Source: Choanephora cucurbitarum (Eukaryota; Mucoromycota; Mucoromycetes; Mucorales; Choanephoraceae). Taken from it: 64,000 nt of DNA. Below, one piece after another: positions 13,372 to 24,126 of the stretch; the first letter of the stretch is position 1; each line of letters opens with the position of its first letter. The DNA is taken from positions 248,001 through 312,000 of the forward strand of contig JAIWNI010000010.1 in assembly GCA_025331435.1 (NCBI GenBank), written 5' to 3'. Under the pieces are notes generated by a model, which did not search any database, was not told the DNA's origin, and worked only from the letters and a program-made list of their open reading frames with translations. A program made the translations under genes and the position numbers.

Positions 13372-13859
13372 AGCAACAAATAGCGAATTTAGCAATGCAG
13401 GCCAATGCATGATTGATTGATTCAAATAAAGGACAATTTTAAACTTTTTTTTGCACAAAGAGCAATTATTATTAGAGTGAAGCTATTGAGCTTATCACTC
13501 AAGCTGGGTTGAGAATGGACTTTTTTGCTTTTAGGTTTCGTCATATAGACTTGGTTTTGCTCTAGCATAAATAATAGAACGTTAAGCAACGATCGAAAGC
13601 TTAAAGCTAAATCAAATCTCATATTAATTTCGATCTACATATTCTTAACAATCATGGTGACAAAAGTGGACAACTGACGCATCAAGTCATCATTAGAAAA
13701 AAAAACGAGATTTCGAAATCAGAGAACACATATCCTGATCTAGTTTTGGCTTAAACCGAGAAGAAAAGCATTTGTGCAACTCACATTTGGATTACTGACA
13801 TTGTCTCTATGTTTATTACAGAAATTCTTTTCTAGATTAATCATTATCAAACGAGGAAT
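13372..13859. other. tail-to-tail intergenic region
   Basis: 488 bp between the convergent secreted-peptide gene and the BAX-inhibitor-like gene. It contains presumed 3' UTRs (AATAAA-like sequence near 13426 on the + strand). Nothing else is seen. Confidence 0.5.
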
Positions 13860-14964
13860 TTAAATATGGTTTAAGGCATTAGAAGAGTCTGGATTGAAAT
13901 ATTCTGGAAAATCGTCCATGTCGTCTGAGAGCTCGCAAGCATGATGCAAAGCGTTAATAGGATATACCAAGTCAATATAAAATGACAGATTCGCTAGTAT
14001 ATATTCATCTTCTGTCATCGTATACATTGCATAGTATATTTCCAAGTCAACATAGACACAAATCAAACTGGATATCGCTATAGGTCCAAGAATTTCTACT
14101 GGATCTAACTGATATATGCTGCGCAACCCCAAAGAAGTTATACATATTATAGCAGAACTGCAAACACTAATCGCAGATGTGTGCTTACATAGTTATAAAA
14201 AAGAACAGAGGCAATGCTTGTAATAGTGACTTACATTGGCTTTGGACCTCGAAACAAAAACCGCTTCTGAAACGTATAAACAACATTACTCAGGATGCCA
14301 AGGGAAGACATAGTAAGAACCATGATAGCATACTCTTCAAAGAATTGCGTTACTAATTTTGGTAATCAGTAACCACTCTACAAATAAGCATATGATATGC
14401 ACTTGCCTACACTAGATAGAGTAAATGTCATGAGAGATGAATAAACAAATATCAGAATGTATCGAATGTGATGTGATAGGCGATGGTGCTGTGTCCATAA
14501 TTGCCAAGCTAACACAGCCAACAACAGGATGGTTGGAAGTAGTAATATAAGTGCCTTGTAACTATGAAACACAAAGAAATGAAAACAGGTTGGGTATAAT
14601 TTCAACTCTCTTTCTTTTACCTTTGTTGATACCAGTGTGGATAATACACGAATGTGATTGAAAAGCAAGTCATAAATAAAAACTGAATAGACGTCAAAGC
14701 AAACACTTTTCGTATAAAATCTGTATAGCAACGCCAAAGAGAAAATAAGTATGTTGCTCATGTTATCTTCGTTAATACGAGATTACTTGTTTGGGATTCT
14801 ACGGAATCCCGGGTTACACTTTTGCCAAACAAATCAAATCCTTGACTAGATCCTTGTCGGTCGACTCGTTGATAAACAGAGACCGAAGAGTAGAAGCTTG
14901 TGCTCGGTACTGGATGTATCAGAGTAGTAGGAAGTAATGGTTTCTTGTATAGAGGCTCGCTCAT
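13860..14964 (-). CDS. BAX inhibitor-1/lifeguard (TMBIM) family membrane protein
   Basis: Five exons on the minus strand (14964-14787, 14720-14621, 14561-14413, 14352-14235, 14166-13860) join to 283 aa, within the usual TMBIM range. The first 60 residues are a soluble Ser-rich tail. The family signature NFIRKVFALTSIQFLFM opens the first membrane helix, and several further hydrophobic helices follow. Late in the protein lie the conserved segments EEYAIMVL..NVVYTFQKR and DEYILANLSFYIDL. Family members sit in the ER, Golgi or vacuole membranes, where they act as calcium leak channels and stress or cell-death modulators. Intron 3 uses a GTGTAG donor. The exon structure rests on reading phase and family motifs and was not tested against transcripts. 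Confidence 0.85.
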
Positions 14965-16049
14965 TTGCTGTAAAATTGGGAGTCAGGGACCTGTTTTTAT
15001 TTCAGGATACGAATTAAGATGCAGCTGTAATTTCGGTTGACAGAATGCGCGTATCAGCTGAAATAGAGTGGAGAAAAAGAAAAGGAAAGTAACTTACAAG
15101 GTCACTCAGTAATAGAAAGATCCTTTTCTTAAGCAAAGAAGGTCTGAAATACCGATTGAATAAATATTTGCAGAAAACAGCAGTCAACAAGTGTAACAGA
15201 AGGAATAGCATAATATCAATCTTAGCTTACTATTCGTATTGGCACTAACCAAGCCCTTCGTATCTTTTAGAGTGATTCAAATATTCCAAATAGAGAGCAT
15301 TTTGCTAATTGATGTTACTTTATGTTCTATTGAAACACATATTCATACTCAAACATGAGAAAATTTGTACATTTTCTGAATATCATGAACCAAGCTATTG
15401 ACTGCCAGGCAAATTAATGCAAGAAAAACCGACTTTATGGCTAAGACAAGGTCTAACAGGCCCTTTGTAGCTTACGCAGTGTAATTTTGTTGTTAATTTT
15501 CTTTTTACCGGTTCAAAAGCTTACTATTTTTTCTTTCTCTTCCGACGTTTCCTCTTGTACAAATTTGCACAACGATAAACATAATCGGAGGCAACGCAAA
15601 TCAGCTAGAACCGGATAACTGAGGTTTAGGCGAACCGAAGATGAGAGAACAGCATGTAGTTTTACTCACATCTATTGTACTCTGCAATCAAAGTTGTAAG
15701 ACACAGAATGCACATAACGTAATTCAGGTAATATACAATAATTGGTAGATCTTAAAGATATGAATTTCTAACCTTTGCTCCGATTTGACATTGGCATAAA
15801 GGATGTTACATGAAATGATGTCAAAGCAATCTTCTCCGCTTGAAATTGGGATGATTAAAGGATAGTCTGACAAGCCATATGCCACCATTTCCTCTGCTCT
15901 TTCATTATAGCAAGATGAATGTACCTATCATTTATGAAGTTCTGTATTGTTTTTGCTTGCTCTCAGCTCATAAAAGTCCTTTTTAGGAGAAAAAGCCCAT
16001 CTAAAGACGGTTTTCTTTATTATTTGAAATTATTGCTCATTCAACTGTA
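14965..16049. other. intergenic region upstream of TMBIM gene
   Basis: 1.1 kb holding the 5' flank of the TMBIM-family gene and the 3' flank of the chitinase, both on the minus strand. A 65-codon hydrophobic frame at 15014-15211 (-) has no splice connection I could support to the TMBIM gene. I see no other structure. Confidence 0.5.
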
Positions 16050-17427
16050 TTATTTCATGTAGTTTCTGAGATTATCATATTCGCTTTTTGGATAGTCCAA
16101 ATGATTAGCGATTTGATCTGTTTGTCCTTCAAAGGATCGATATACTGTATTGACAAGATTTCGAGGGTTATGAGGGTGCTGATCGCCACTGAGTTCCCAG
16201 AACATACATCCTCCTAATTGTCTTTGCTGGACATAATCACATTTAGCAGCTATGGCTTGCGGGTTGTCGTAACTGATAAACTCTCTGATGTTAGAATCAT
16301 AGGACCATGAGGCTATTTTCTGATGATCATAATATTCGGTTGCTCCAGGCTTAGGAAGGTCTCTGTAGTCAAATTGACCTTCTTCCCATGTACCCTTTGG
16401 TACACCCTTGTAGGGACTATCTGGACCATCTGTGTCTGAAAAACCACGGCCATACATAGGAAGACCTACAACCAACTTTCGGGATGGGACAAACTTGAGG
16501 TAGTCATTGACAGCTTGCTCAGTATTCAGGGCGCCACCAAACATAGCAGCTTGGTGCCCAGTTTTTTTGTCCCAAGAGCCTGCATAGTCATATGCCATAA
16601 GATAAAACAGATCTACATAAGGTTCCATATCTGCCAATCGGAGTTTCCGGTAGTTCTCTGGCCCACATGGAACAGCCACAGTCAAAAGTAAGCGCGGCTG
16701 ACTCAATTGGCCACACTCTTCCTGATATTTGTCTAGCGCAATACGTATATCATACAACAGATGAACATAGTGAAGGGCTTCTTTATCGTTTTTCGGATAT
16801 TCCCAATCAATATCGATACCGTCTAGTCCAAAGTCAGATACCAATTTGACACTACTTTCGACAAATCGTTGTCGCTTCTTTGAATCGCAAACAACCCCAC
16901 CGAAGTTCTTGGACCATGTCCAACCTCCAATACTGATTGATACTTTTAAGTGACGATATCTTTGCTTCAAAAGATAAAACTGTTTGAAATTTCCATAGAG
17001 ATTGTGTCCTTGTTCATCCCAGCTATCAGCTTTCCCGTCAATACATTCATCTAAAAATACTGTAAGTGCGATGATAACTTTGGGTCGCACCAGTCTGAAC
17101 TTACTTGCAGGAAAATGTATTTCCTTGTCTGCATATGAATCCTACAATAATAGTTAGATATTTTCATCTTCAAGACAAAGAAACTGATTCGAACATACTC
17201 CGAGAACCACATGGCCATCTTCTCGTAGATTTGCGAATGCATAAAGAACATGCGTAAGTTTGCTAGCTTGTTGAGCTACATCAATTACATTGTATTTTCT
17301 GTCATATATGCCCCTGTTTTATATAATGTATTAATGACTAAACGTAATCCCAAAGCTAATTTACTTGCCAGTTTGAGAAATATCCAGCAATTACTGGGCC
17401 GTTAGTAGATGGAAGAGGTGTTGTCAT
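16050..17427 (-). CDS. GH18 (class V) chitinase without signal peptide
   Basis: Four exons on the minus strand (17427-17369, 17313-17199, 17141-17105, 17050-16050) give 403 aa, a bare GH18 barrel. The catalytic motif DGIDIDWEYP (DXXDXDXE, general-acid Glu present), SIGGWTWS, the YDYAGSWD strand and MYGRGF are all visible. It hydrolyses beta-1,4-linked GlcNAc in chitin. The N-terminus (MTTPLPSTNGPVIAGYFSNW) lacks a hydrophobic signal and there is no chitin-binding module, so the protein may be cytosolic or exported unconventionally. Intron 1 begins with GC instead of GT: only the split TG|GCAAGT..CAG|G restores the family sequence NWGIYDRKYNV. Likely roles are hyphal wall remodelling or autolysis; the choice is inference. 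Confidence 0.93.
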
Positions 17428-18155
17428 TTTTATTTTGTTGAAAAAAATATGGAAGAGAGCATTGTTATGAATCCTTTATATATAAGTTAATTTCAAAGTC
17501 CTCAAGCAACCACAGTAATCGGATTCTGCTTTCGCTACTTTTGACTGGCTCCTCAGGAAAGTGTTCTTAGTACTGTTTGATCATCTTTTATTTCGTAATG
17601 AATGTATGTGCGCTAAGCATCGGTACAGGTACGGAACGTTTTTTCGAAGAAAAAAGCACACGTTGGTGGCTATTAAATTTCTAACTCGACTACACATTGA
17701 CGTATAGGATGTTGTACCCCTTTTCCTTTGTTCATTGACAATCAAATGATACATGCGAAATGGTTGACTCATATATCATCATACCTCTAACAGTGTTAGG
17801 TGTTGGCAAACAAACGGAGGTCTGTTATAGAAGTGGTATCATTTCGAAATCATATAGCATCACCAAGATCGCTTGAGGCGGAACCATTGACAAATTTATA
17901 ATTGATCAATACCAACTTGAGCTAAATGATCAGAAAATATGAATCTCATGGAACGGATCCCAACCAATTGGTTTTGAATGCCATTGTTACTAACGATGTC
18001 TGGCTGTACAACAAAGCAAACAAGGCTGGCTACGATTTTGTGTCATTTGATTTTGACCAATAGTATGACGAAGATAATTATGTACTTCACATTTTAAGTG
18101 CTCTATCCTTCTTCTCCTTTTCATCTCATTTTTTTCTCTTGCTTAATTATACATC
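17428..18155. other. divergent intergenic region (chitinase / methyltransferase)
   Basis: 728 bp between two divergently transcribed genes, so it should contain both promoters. On the + strand at 17926-18063 lies a 45-codon ATG-initiated frame with unusually coding-like composition (it ends YDFVSFDFDQ). It has no family I recognise and no clear gene structure, so it could be a gene remnant. The methyltransferase leader just before 18156 is CT-rich. Confidence 0.4.
17475..17482 (-). promoter_or_regulatory. TATA-box candidate for chitinase
   Basis: TATATAAA on the minus strand, about 50 nt upstream of the chitinase start codon. Its position and match to consensus support a core promoter; no transcription start is known. 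Confidence 0.45.
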
Positions 18156-19015
18156 ATGTCGATTCAAGATGATTGGTCTGCTTCGAATTATGCTAAACAC
18201 GCTTCTTTCGTACCGAAATTAGGCTCCGTCATCCTCGATATGCTTGATCCTCAGCCAGATGAACGTATCCTTGACTTTGGCTGTGGTGATGGTGTGCTGA
18301 CAAAAATACTAGCAGCACGATGTCAAGCTGTGACAGGTATTGATTCTAGCCAAGACATGATTCAAGCCGCCAAAAGACAACAACAAGATAGCAACACCTT
18401 ATATCATGTTGTTGATGGCTATCATTTGGATCAATGGTTTGATGAGCAGACAAGCAATAACTCTTTATATGATGCAGTTTTCTCAAATGCTACGCTTCAC
18501 TGGTTAAAGAAAGATCCTGTTAAAGCCATCAAAAACATCCACCATGTCTTAAGACCTAAAGGCCGATTTGTTGCAGAATTTGGCGGATTTATGAATGTTG
18601 GTGGTAAGCAGACAAGGGGACATGATTGATCAACAAAAACTAACTCCCAAACAACAAACATTATGAAGAGATTCACGCTGCCTTGATCAATGGTCTTTGC
18701 AAACGAGGCCTTGATGGTAATGCTATCTCACCTTGGTACTTCCCATCGGCTGAAAGCTACAGCCAACTTCTTGAGCAAAACGGGTTTAAAGTAGTTGAAG
18801 CAAATCTTGTACCTCGCGCAACTTTGTTAAATACTGATATAGCTGGATGGATTGAGACATTTGGGTTTGAGTTTCTAAAAGTCTTGCCTGACGATGAAGA
18901 ACGTAAGAAACTAGCTCAAGAAGTCCAGCTCCAACTACAACCTTGTTATCAGAGAGAAGACGGCAGGTGGTTTACGATGTATACTCGTTTACGCATTGCT
19001 GCAGTCAAAGATTGA
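18156..19015 (+). CDS. class I SAM-dependent methyltransferase
   Basis: Two exons, 18156-18603 and 18669-19015, give 264 aa. Motif I is ILDFGCGDGVLTK; the acidic end of strand 2 is VTGIDSSQDMI; the DAVFSNATLHWL motif and the post-motif HHVLRPKGRFVAEFGG identify a Methyltransf_11/25-type Rossmann fold. The overall pattern, including NVGEIHAAL after motif IV, resembles trans-aconitate-methyltransferase-like small-molecule enzymes. The substrate cannot be read from the sequence. There is no signal peptide, so the protein is probably cytosolic. The intron's GAAG acceptor at 18665-18668 was chosen because it alone keeps the frame and restores NVGEIH. Confidence 0.85.
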
Positions 19016-19321
19016 CGTGCTTATTCTTAATATTGCTAATAAATGCAAACAATCACAGTACTATTTTAAAGCAAAAAAAGATCGACTCTTGTTAAAATAG
19101 CACCACCATTAGAATTTCAATCACCAAAATAGAAGACAAAAACAAACAAAAAAGAATTTGATGTATCTTGAGCGGGTCTATACATGATATTTATTACAAA
19201 CAGAAACAAGTCTTTTGACTTGCTAATTTTTATGATGTTTTTTGAGAATTAAAAGAAATGAACAAATGAAGGAATTTTTTAAAATATGTTCAACAGTATA
19301 CAGAGAAAAGAATTATACAAT
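19016..19321. other. tail-to-tail intergenic region (methyltransferase / HSP90)
   Basis: 306 bp of A-rich sequence containing the 3' UTRs of the convergent methyltransferase and HSP90 genes. Nothing else is seen. Confidence 0.5.
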
Positions 19322-21600
19322 TTAATCAACTTCTTCCATCTTGGAGACTTCAGCGTTGTCTTCAGCAGCAGCTTCGGTAACAGGTTCATCAGCGGTAGCG
19401 AGTTCATCTTCGTCGATGGAGAGACCAAGAGAAACCATACGGTTGATACGGGTAGCGAAAGAGCTAGGGTCATCAAGAGAGAAACCAGAGGTCAACAAAG
19501 AGGTTTCGTACAACAAAGTAACGAGGTCCTTAGCAGTACGGTCGTTAGCATCAGCAGAAATCTTGGACTTGAGAGCCTTGATGATAGGGTGAGTAGGGTT
19601 GAGTTCAAGAGTCTTCTTGGAAGCCATGTAGCTAGACATAGATGAGTCACGGAGAGCTTGAGCCTTCATGATACGTTCCATGTTAGCAGACCAACCGAAT
19701 TGACCGGTGGTCAAGACACAGGGAGAGTCAGTCAACATAGCAGAGAGGACAACCTTTTCAACCTTGTCACCGAGGATATCCTTAACAGACTTACAGAGGT
19801 CTTCGAATTCAGCCTTTTCAGCTTCACGAGCCTTCTTTTCTTCTTCATCTTCTTCGAGTTCAAGACCATCCTTGGTGATACAAACCAACTTCTTGTCTTC
19901 GTATTCCTTAAGTTGAGTGGTAGCGTATTCATCGATAGGATCAGTCATCAAGAGAACTTCAATACCCTTCTTCTTGAAACCTTCGAGGAAAGGAGAGTTT
20001 TCGACAGCAGCACGAGATTCACCAGTGATGTAGTAGATGTTCTTTTGCTTCTCGGGCATACGAGTAACGTAGTCCTTGAAGGAGGTCATTTCATCACCAG
20101 ACTTAGTGGAGTGGTAACGCAACAAGTCAGCGAGCTTACCACGGTTTTGAGAGTCTTCGTGGATACCCAACTTGATGTTCTTGCTGAAAGCTTCATAGAA
20201 CTTGTCGAAGTTTTCCTTGTCTTCGGCAATTTCTTGGAACATTTCGAGACACTTCTTGACCAAGTTCTTACGGATGACCTTCAAGATCTTGTTTTGTTGG
20301 AGCATTTCACGAGAAATGTTAAGAGGGAGATCTTCAGAGTCAACAACACCCTTGACAAAGTTGAGCCATTCAGGAATCAAATCTTCACAATCATCCATAA
20401 TGAAGACACGACGGACGTAGAGCTTGATGTTGTTTCTCTTCTTCTTGGTTTCAAACATATCGAAGGGAGCACGCTTGGGAATGTAGAGGATAGCACGGAA
20501 TTCGAGTTGACCTTCAACAGAGAAGTGCTTGACAGCCAAGTGGTCTTCCCAGTCGTTGGTAAGAGCCTTGTAGAATTCAGCATATTCTTCAGACTTAACA
20601 TCTTCAGGGTTACGGGTCCAGAGAGGCTTGGTCTTGTTAAGTTCTTCGTTTTCAGTAACGGTTTCCTTAACAGTCTTCTTCTTCTTTTCGTCCTTCTTGT
20701 CATCTTCATCAGTGACTTCTTCAATCTTGGCACCTTCTTCAGAAGCGACTTCTTCTTCGTCATCGGAGACTTCCTTTTCAACTTCCTTTTCAACAACAAG
20801 TTGGATAGGGTAGGAGATGAATTCAGAGTGCTTCTTAACGATGTCCTTAATCTTCTTTTCATCAAGGTATTCAAGCTGTAAAATAATACACGTAAGTTAA
20901 CCAATAAACAACAATATAACTACGCCCCCCCTCCGTCTTAAATTTTTATAATTTTTTTTTTCTATTTGAAAAATTACTTACTTGATCTTCCTTCATGTAA
21001 AGACGCATTTCAGTACCACGACCAAGAGGAGGGTTGACGGTATCACGAGTGATAGTGAAAGAACCACCGGCGGCAGATTCCCAAATGTATTGTTCATCAT
21101 CGTTGTGCTTGGTGATGACTTGAACCTTGTCAGCAACAAGATAAGCAGAGTAGAAACCGACACCAAATTGACCAATCATGGAAATATCAGCACCAGAAGA
21201 GAGGGCTTCCATGAAAGCCTTAGTACCAGACTTGGCAATGGTACCCAAGTTGTTGACCAAATCGGCCTTGGTCAAACCGATACCAGTATCACGGATAGAC
21301 AAGATGTTGTTTTGCTTGTCAGGAGTGATACGGATGTAGAGATCCTTTTCAGCATCAAGAACAGAAGGGTCAGTCAAAGATTGGTAACGAATCTTGTCCA
21401 AAGCATCAGAAGAGTTGGAGATCAATTCACGCAAGAAGATTTCCTAAAGACAAAAAATGACAGCGTTAGTTTTGTCGCGTAAAATAGAAAGACTTATTGC
21501 CACTATCGATTACCTTGTTAGAATAGAAAGTGTTGATGATCAAACTCATCAACTGAGAAATCTCAGCTTGGAAAGAAAAGGTCTCGGTTTCAGCAGACAT
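19322..21600 (-). CDS. HSP90: cytosolic HSP90 molecular chaperone
   Basis: Three exons on the minus strand (21600-21514, 21443-20982, 20875-19322) give 700 aa, the canonical length. The N-terminal GHKL ATPase has [34 protein letters not shown] and [16 protein letters not shown] Lys/Glu-rich charged linker follows at about 215-265. The middle domain includes [16 protein letters not shown] with the catalytic Arg region, and the protein ends in the TPR-cochaperone tag MEEVD, which fixes it as cytosolic. It folds kinases, steroid-type clients and signalling proteins. Codon use is strongly biased (AAG, GTC, TTG preferred), consistent with high expression, and that bias creates long shadow frames on the opposite strand. 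Two introns lie in the 5' part only. Confidence 0.98.
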
Positions 21601-21728
21601 CTTGTTGTAAGAATATACAATGAAGAAAGGGTAAAAAGGTGTACTTATTATCACAATTTATTTTTTATACTGATTTTTCTTGTTATAGAACGATATGGAA
21701 ATTCACTAGGTTCCAAGTCACATTTTCT

Positions 21729-21741
21729 TTCTCGCAAGTTC
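21729..21741 (-). promoter_or_regulatory. heat-shock element candidate for HSP90
   Basis: TTCTCGCAAGTTC matches the TTCnnGAAnnTTC array of alternating HSF1 half-sites with one mismatch in the central unit. It lies about 130 bp upstream of the HSP90 start, inside the only 153 bp separating that start from the upstream gene's stop. Confidence 0.45.
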
Positions 21742-21753
21742 CATTTGTGGAGT

Positions 21754-22457
21754 TTAATTTGCATCGTACCAAATAGTACCCTCATGTTTGCCACCACTGT
21801 GTTTTTCAAATAGGCCTTCCACGAATGTCTCCCTAATAAAGCAATCTAGCACATCAGGTATGGTCAATGTATAATCTCTCCAAAAGCTGGCGCCTGGTTC
21901 ATTGCCATGCCTGCCGATAGCATGTAATACAAAATTTGGAGATCTGTGCGTGTGACTGTTTTAAAAGTAGATTAAGATGCTGTCAACAACTATTATTTCT
22001 GTCTTTTTACCCAAATATTTGTCCTAAACCAAATTTATGCTTTTCTATTAATTCTAACACACTGCTATCTTTGACAGTTAAAATAGACTCAGCTTCATAA
22101 ACAAGCTTTTCCCCAAAATACATCACAATCTTTCTATCGAATTGCATAAGGGTACTATCTGCGCTAGGCAAAGCTTCGTTTTTCACAATTTCAACTTGAC
22201 TAGGCACATTGTAATAGGCTGAAAGAATGCGTTGCAGATTACCTGCTGATTGCAGCAGAATTCGCTCTAAGGGCGAAAAAGATTCCGGCAATCGCATGAA
22301 AACATTTTTGGATGATACTGAGAAACAAAAATATGATTCAATATTGCAATAGGTTACTAGGTAATATTCAACAAAATGATTTACATTCTTCAGTGAATTG
22401 GAAGGGAATTCTTTCATAATGCTCTGTATCTACTGGATCAGGTAAAGCCTTGGTCAT
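21754..22457 (-). CDS. chorismate lyase-like (UbiC/DUF98-type fold) protein, tentative
   Basis: Three exons on the minus strand (22457-22385, 22317-22011, 21955-21754) give 193 aa. The segments FSPLERILLQSAGNLQRIL, a mid-protein strand pair (RKIVMYFGEKLVYEAES) and KHKFGLGQIFG follow the order seen in chorismate pyruvate-lyase-like proteins: substrate-binding helix, paired strands, then Leu-Gly turn. A conserved-looking tail follows (VLHAIGRHGNEPGASFWRDY, ending DANW-free at EGTIWYDAN). No signal peptide or membrane segment is present. The fold assignment comes from pattern recall only, and an enzymatic role is not established. The gene lies in tandem with HSP90, whose promoter must sit in its 3' flank. 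Confidence 0.6.
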
Positions 22458-22603
22458 TTCTGTTAGGTGAATGAATTATACAAAAAAAAAATCCAAAAGA
22501 GAGAGAAAAAAGATTGGGCTGGCCCATGTCTTTATTGTTATACAAAAAAAAACTGAGTATTAAAAAAAACGACAGCAGTTCTTCTTTCAATCATGCACAG
22601 CAC

Positions 22604-23764
22604 CTATTGCAAGTGAAACGAGGAGCTGAATGCAGGATCATCAAGGGTGCGTTGTAACTCGCATGGCATGTGGCTAGCATCGAATGGTTTTATGAGCTGC
22701 TCTGTGAAAACGCAAGCCTGAACATTCTTTGTATCTTGGATTTCATCTTCGATTATTTTGAATGAGGTAGGATTAAGGCTAGCTAACATACTGCAAGGAT
22801 CATCGACTCCCCAACCTTGTTGGCAGTATGAAGAGGCAGGGGACTTGACATGATCTAGCGAAGGAGTGTTGAGTATTTGACTATGAGGAGTGTTATCGCT
22901 TTCATGGTAAACCAATTCATTGTTACAATCATCGACTTCATAGTTTTGCAAAGCCAGATTGCTTATTAAGCTATTGAACGAGTAAGGATGATAAGAAAGT
23001 TGGGTAGCATAATTATCATAAGTCATATAGTTAGGATAGATTGTCGTATCTGGAGTTTCATAATTATTGCTATGACTAGGGAGCAGATCATGATATTGGT
23101 TAGATAAACCAGAAAACTGCGCATGTACACCGTAAGGCCAAATCTGATATGCACCAGGATAAACAATATGATCATCGCAGGTTTCTTTGTCTTGAAGAAC
23201 GGCATAATCTCCAAAAGGAGGAGTGATTTCATTAGAAGCCCTAACTAGTTGAGTTGAAGTGCTGTTGGCCGATGGATCCATGTCTGTACATGAGGTACGT
23301 TTTAGCGCTCTTGAAGACGATTTTCTAGGCTTTCTGGGATTCTTTGACTTTGGACTAAAAACATAATCTGGATATCTATATTGATGAATGAATGGTTAAT
23401 GATAGCTATATGAATAGAGTGCTTTTTTTATTTACTTTTTCGAATGTTCAACTTTTGCAGTTGCAGCTTTTTTGATGAACACCTCTTTATCTTTGGCTTC
23501 AGCAGTACGCCACCATCTTGCAGTAATTCTTGAAATCTCCCTGTGATTTGCTGTTGGACAAAATTTTCGTATAAGAGCTTGTTTCTCGGTTCTGAATGAA
23601 ATGAAGCTGTTCACGGGACGAGGGATATGATCTGGCTTGATTGCACGAACGCGCTTTTTTCTAATTCTTTTAATTGGAGTCTGTAAATCAGTTTCATATA
23701 AATGAATCACGTCTTGCTTTTGAGATTCATTGAAATGCTTTGAAAGTTCGTTATGGTCGAGCAT
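22604..23764 (-). CDS. HMG-box transcription factor (MATA_HMG type)
   Basis: Two exons, 23764-23436 and 23375-22604 on the minus strand, give 366 aa. An HMG box spans about residues 45-115: IPRPVNSFISFRTEKQ, CPTANHREISRITARWW and a Lys-rich third helix. The motif RPxNxFxxFR with the WW pair is typical of the MATA_HMG/SOX-like class that includes fungal mating-type proteins. A basic stretch (KRIRKKRVR) just before the box and another after it (PRKPRKSSSRALKR) are probable nuclear signals. The C-terminal 230 residues are Tyr/Asn/Ser/His-rich and probably disordered. The flanking genes (HSP90 side, RPL35) are not the triose-phosphate transporter and RNA helicase known around mucoralean sex loci, so this is probably a paralogous HMG regulator. 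Confidence 0.85.
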
Positions 23765-24126
23765 AAGTGTACTGTTTGAATGAGTGTAATGAGTAAGGAG
23801 AGACAGGTAAAGAAGGAATGGGAAGGAAAGGATTAATGGAATTAAAGGAGTGTCTAGCTAAGCTTTATATATATATATATATCATTGATTTTGAATAACC
23901 AACTTGGGATGAAAACAAAAACACGACCATAACGAACAATGAAATTTAAAATTATCACTTTCCTTCTCTTTTTTTAAATGTGCTCTTTCTTCGAACAAAC
24001 AATAGCCTATATACTTATTTGTACACGTATACAAACATTCTTACATATTAGGGTGCACATACAATCATAAATGAATATTGGCATTCGAAATGAAAGAGTC
24101 AAGAACGAAGAGCTTTATTGTTGCAT
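23765..24126. other. intergenic region between RPL35 and HMG gene
   Basis: 362 bp on the minus-strand tandem pair: the HMG gene's promoter side plus the RPL35 3' UTR. Apart from the TA run it holds A/T-rich sequence only. Confidence 0.5.
23866..23882 (-). promoter_or_regulatory. TATA-rich core promoter candidate for HMG gene
   Basis: A TATATA run of about 17 bp lies roughly 100 nt upstream of the HMG-box start codon. It is a plausible TATA element, although simple TA repeats are common in this AT-rich DNA. Confidence 0.35.

Noticed and set aside
15014..15211. Hydrophobic 65-codon minus frame upstream of the TMBIM gene
   Set aside because: It has no splice connection or family match; hydrophobicity alone is expected from AT-rich DNA.
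19658..20881. 407-codon open frame antisense to HSP90
   Set aside because: It mirrors HSP90's strongly biased codons, contains no recognisable domain and is leucine/phenylalanine-rich, the usual artefact of an antisense reading.
20982..21482. Second long antisense frame over the HSP90 N-terminal domain
   Set aside because: Same codon-bias shadow; it overlaps the essential ATPase exon and an intron.
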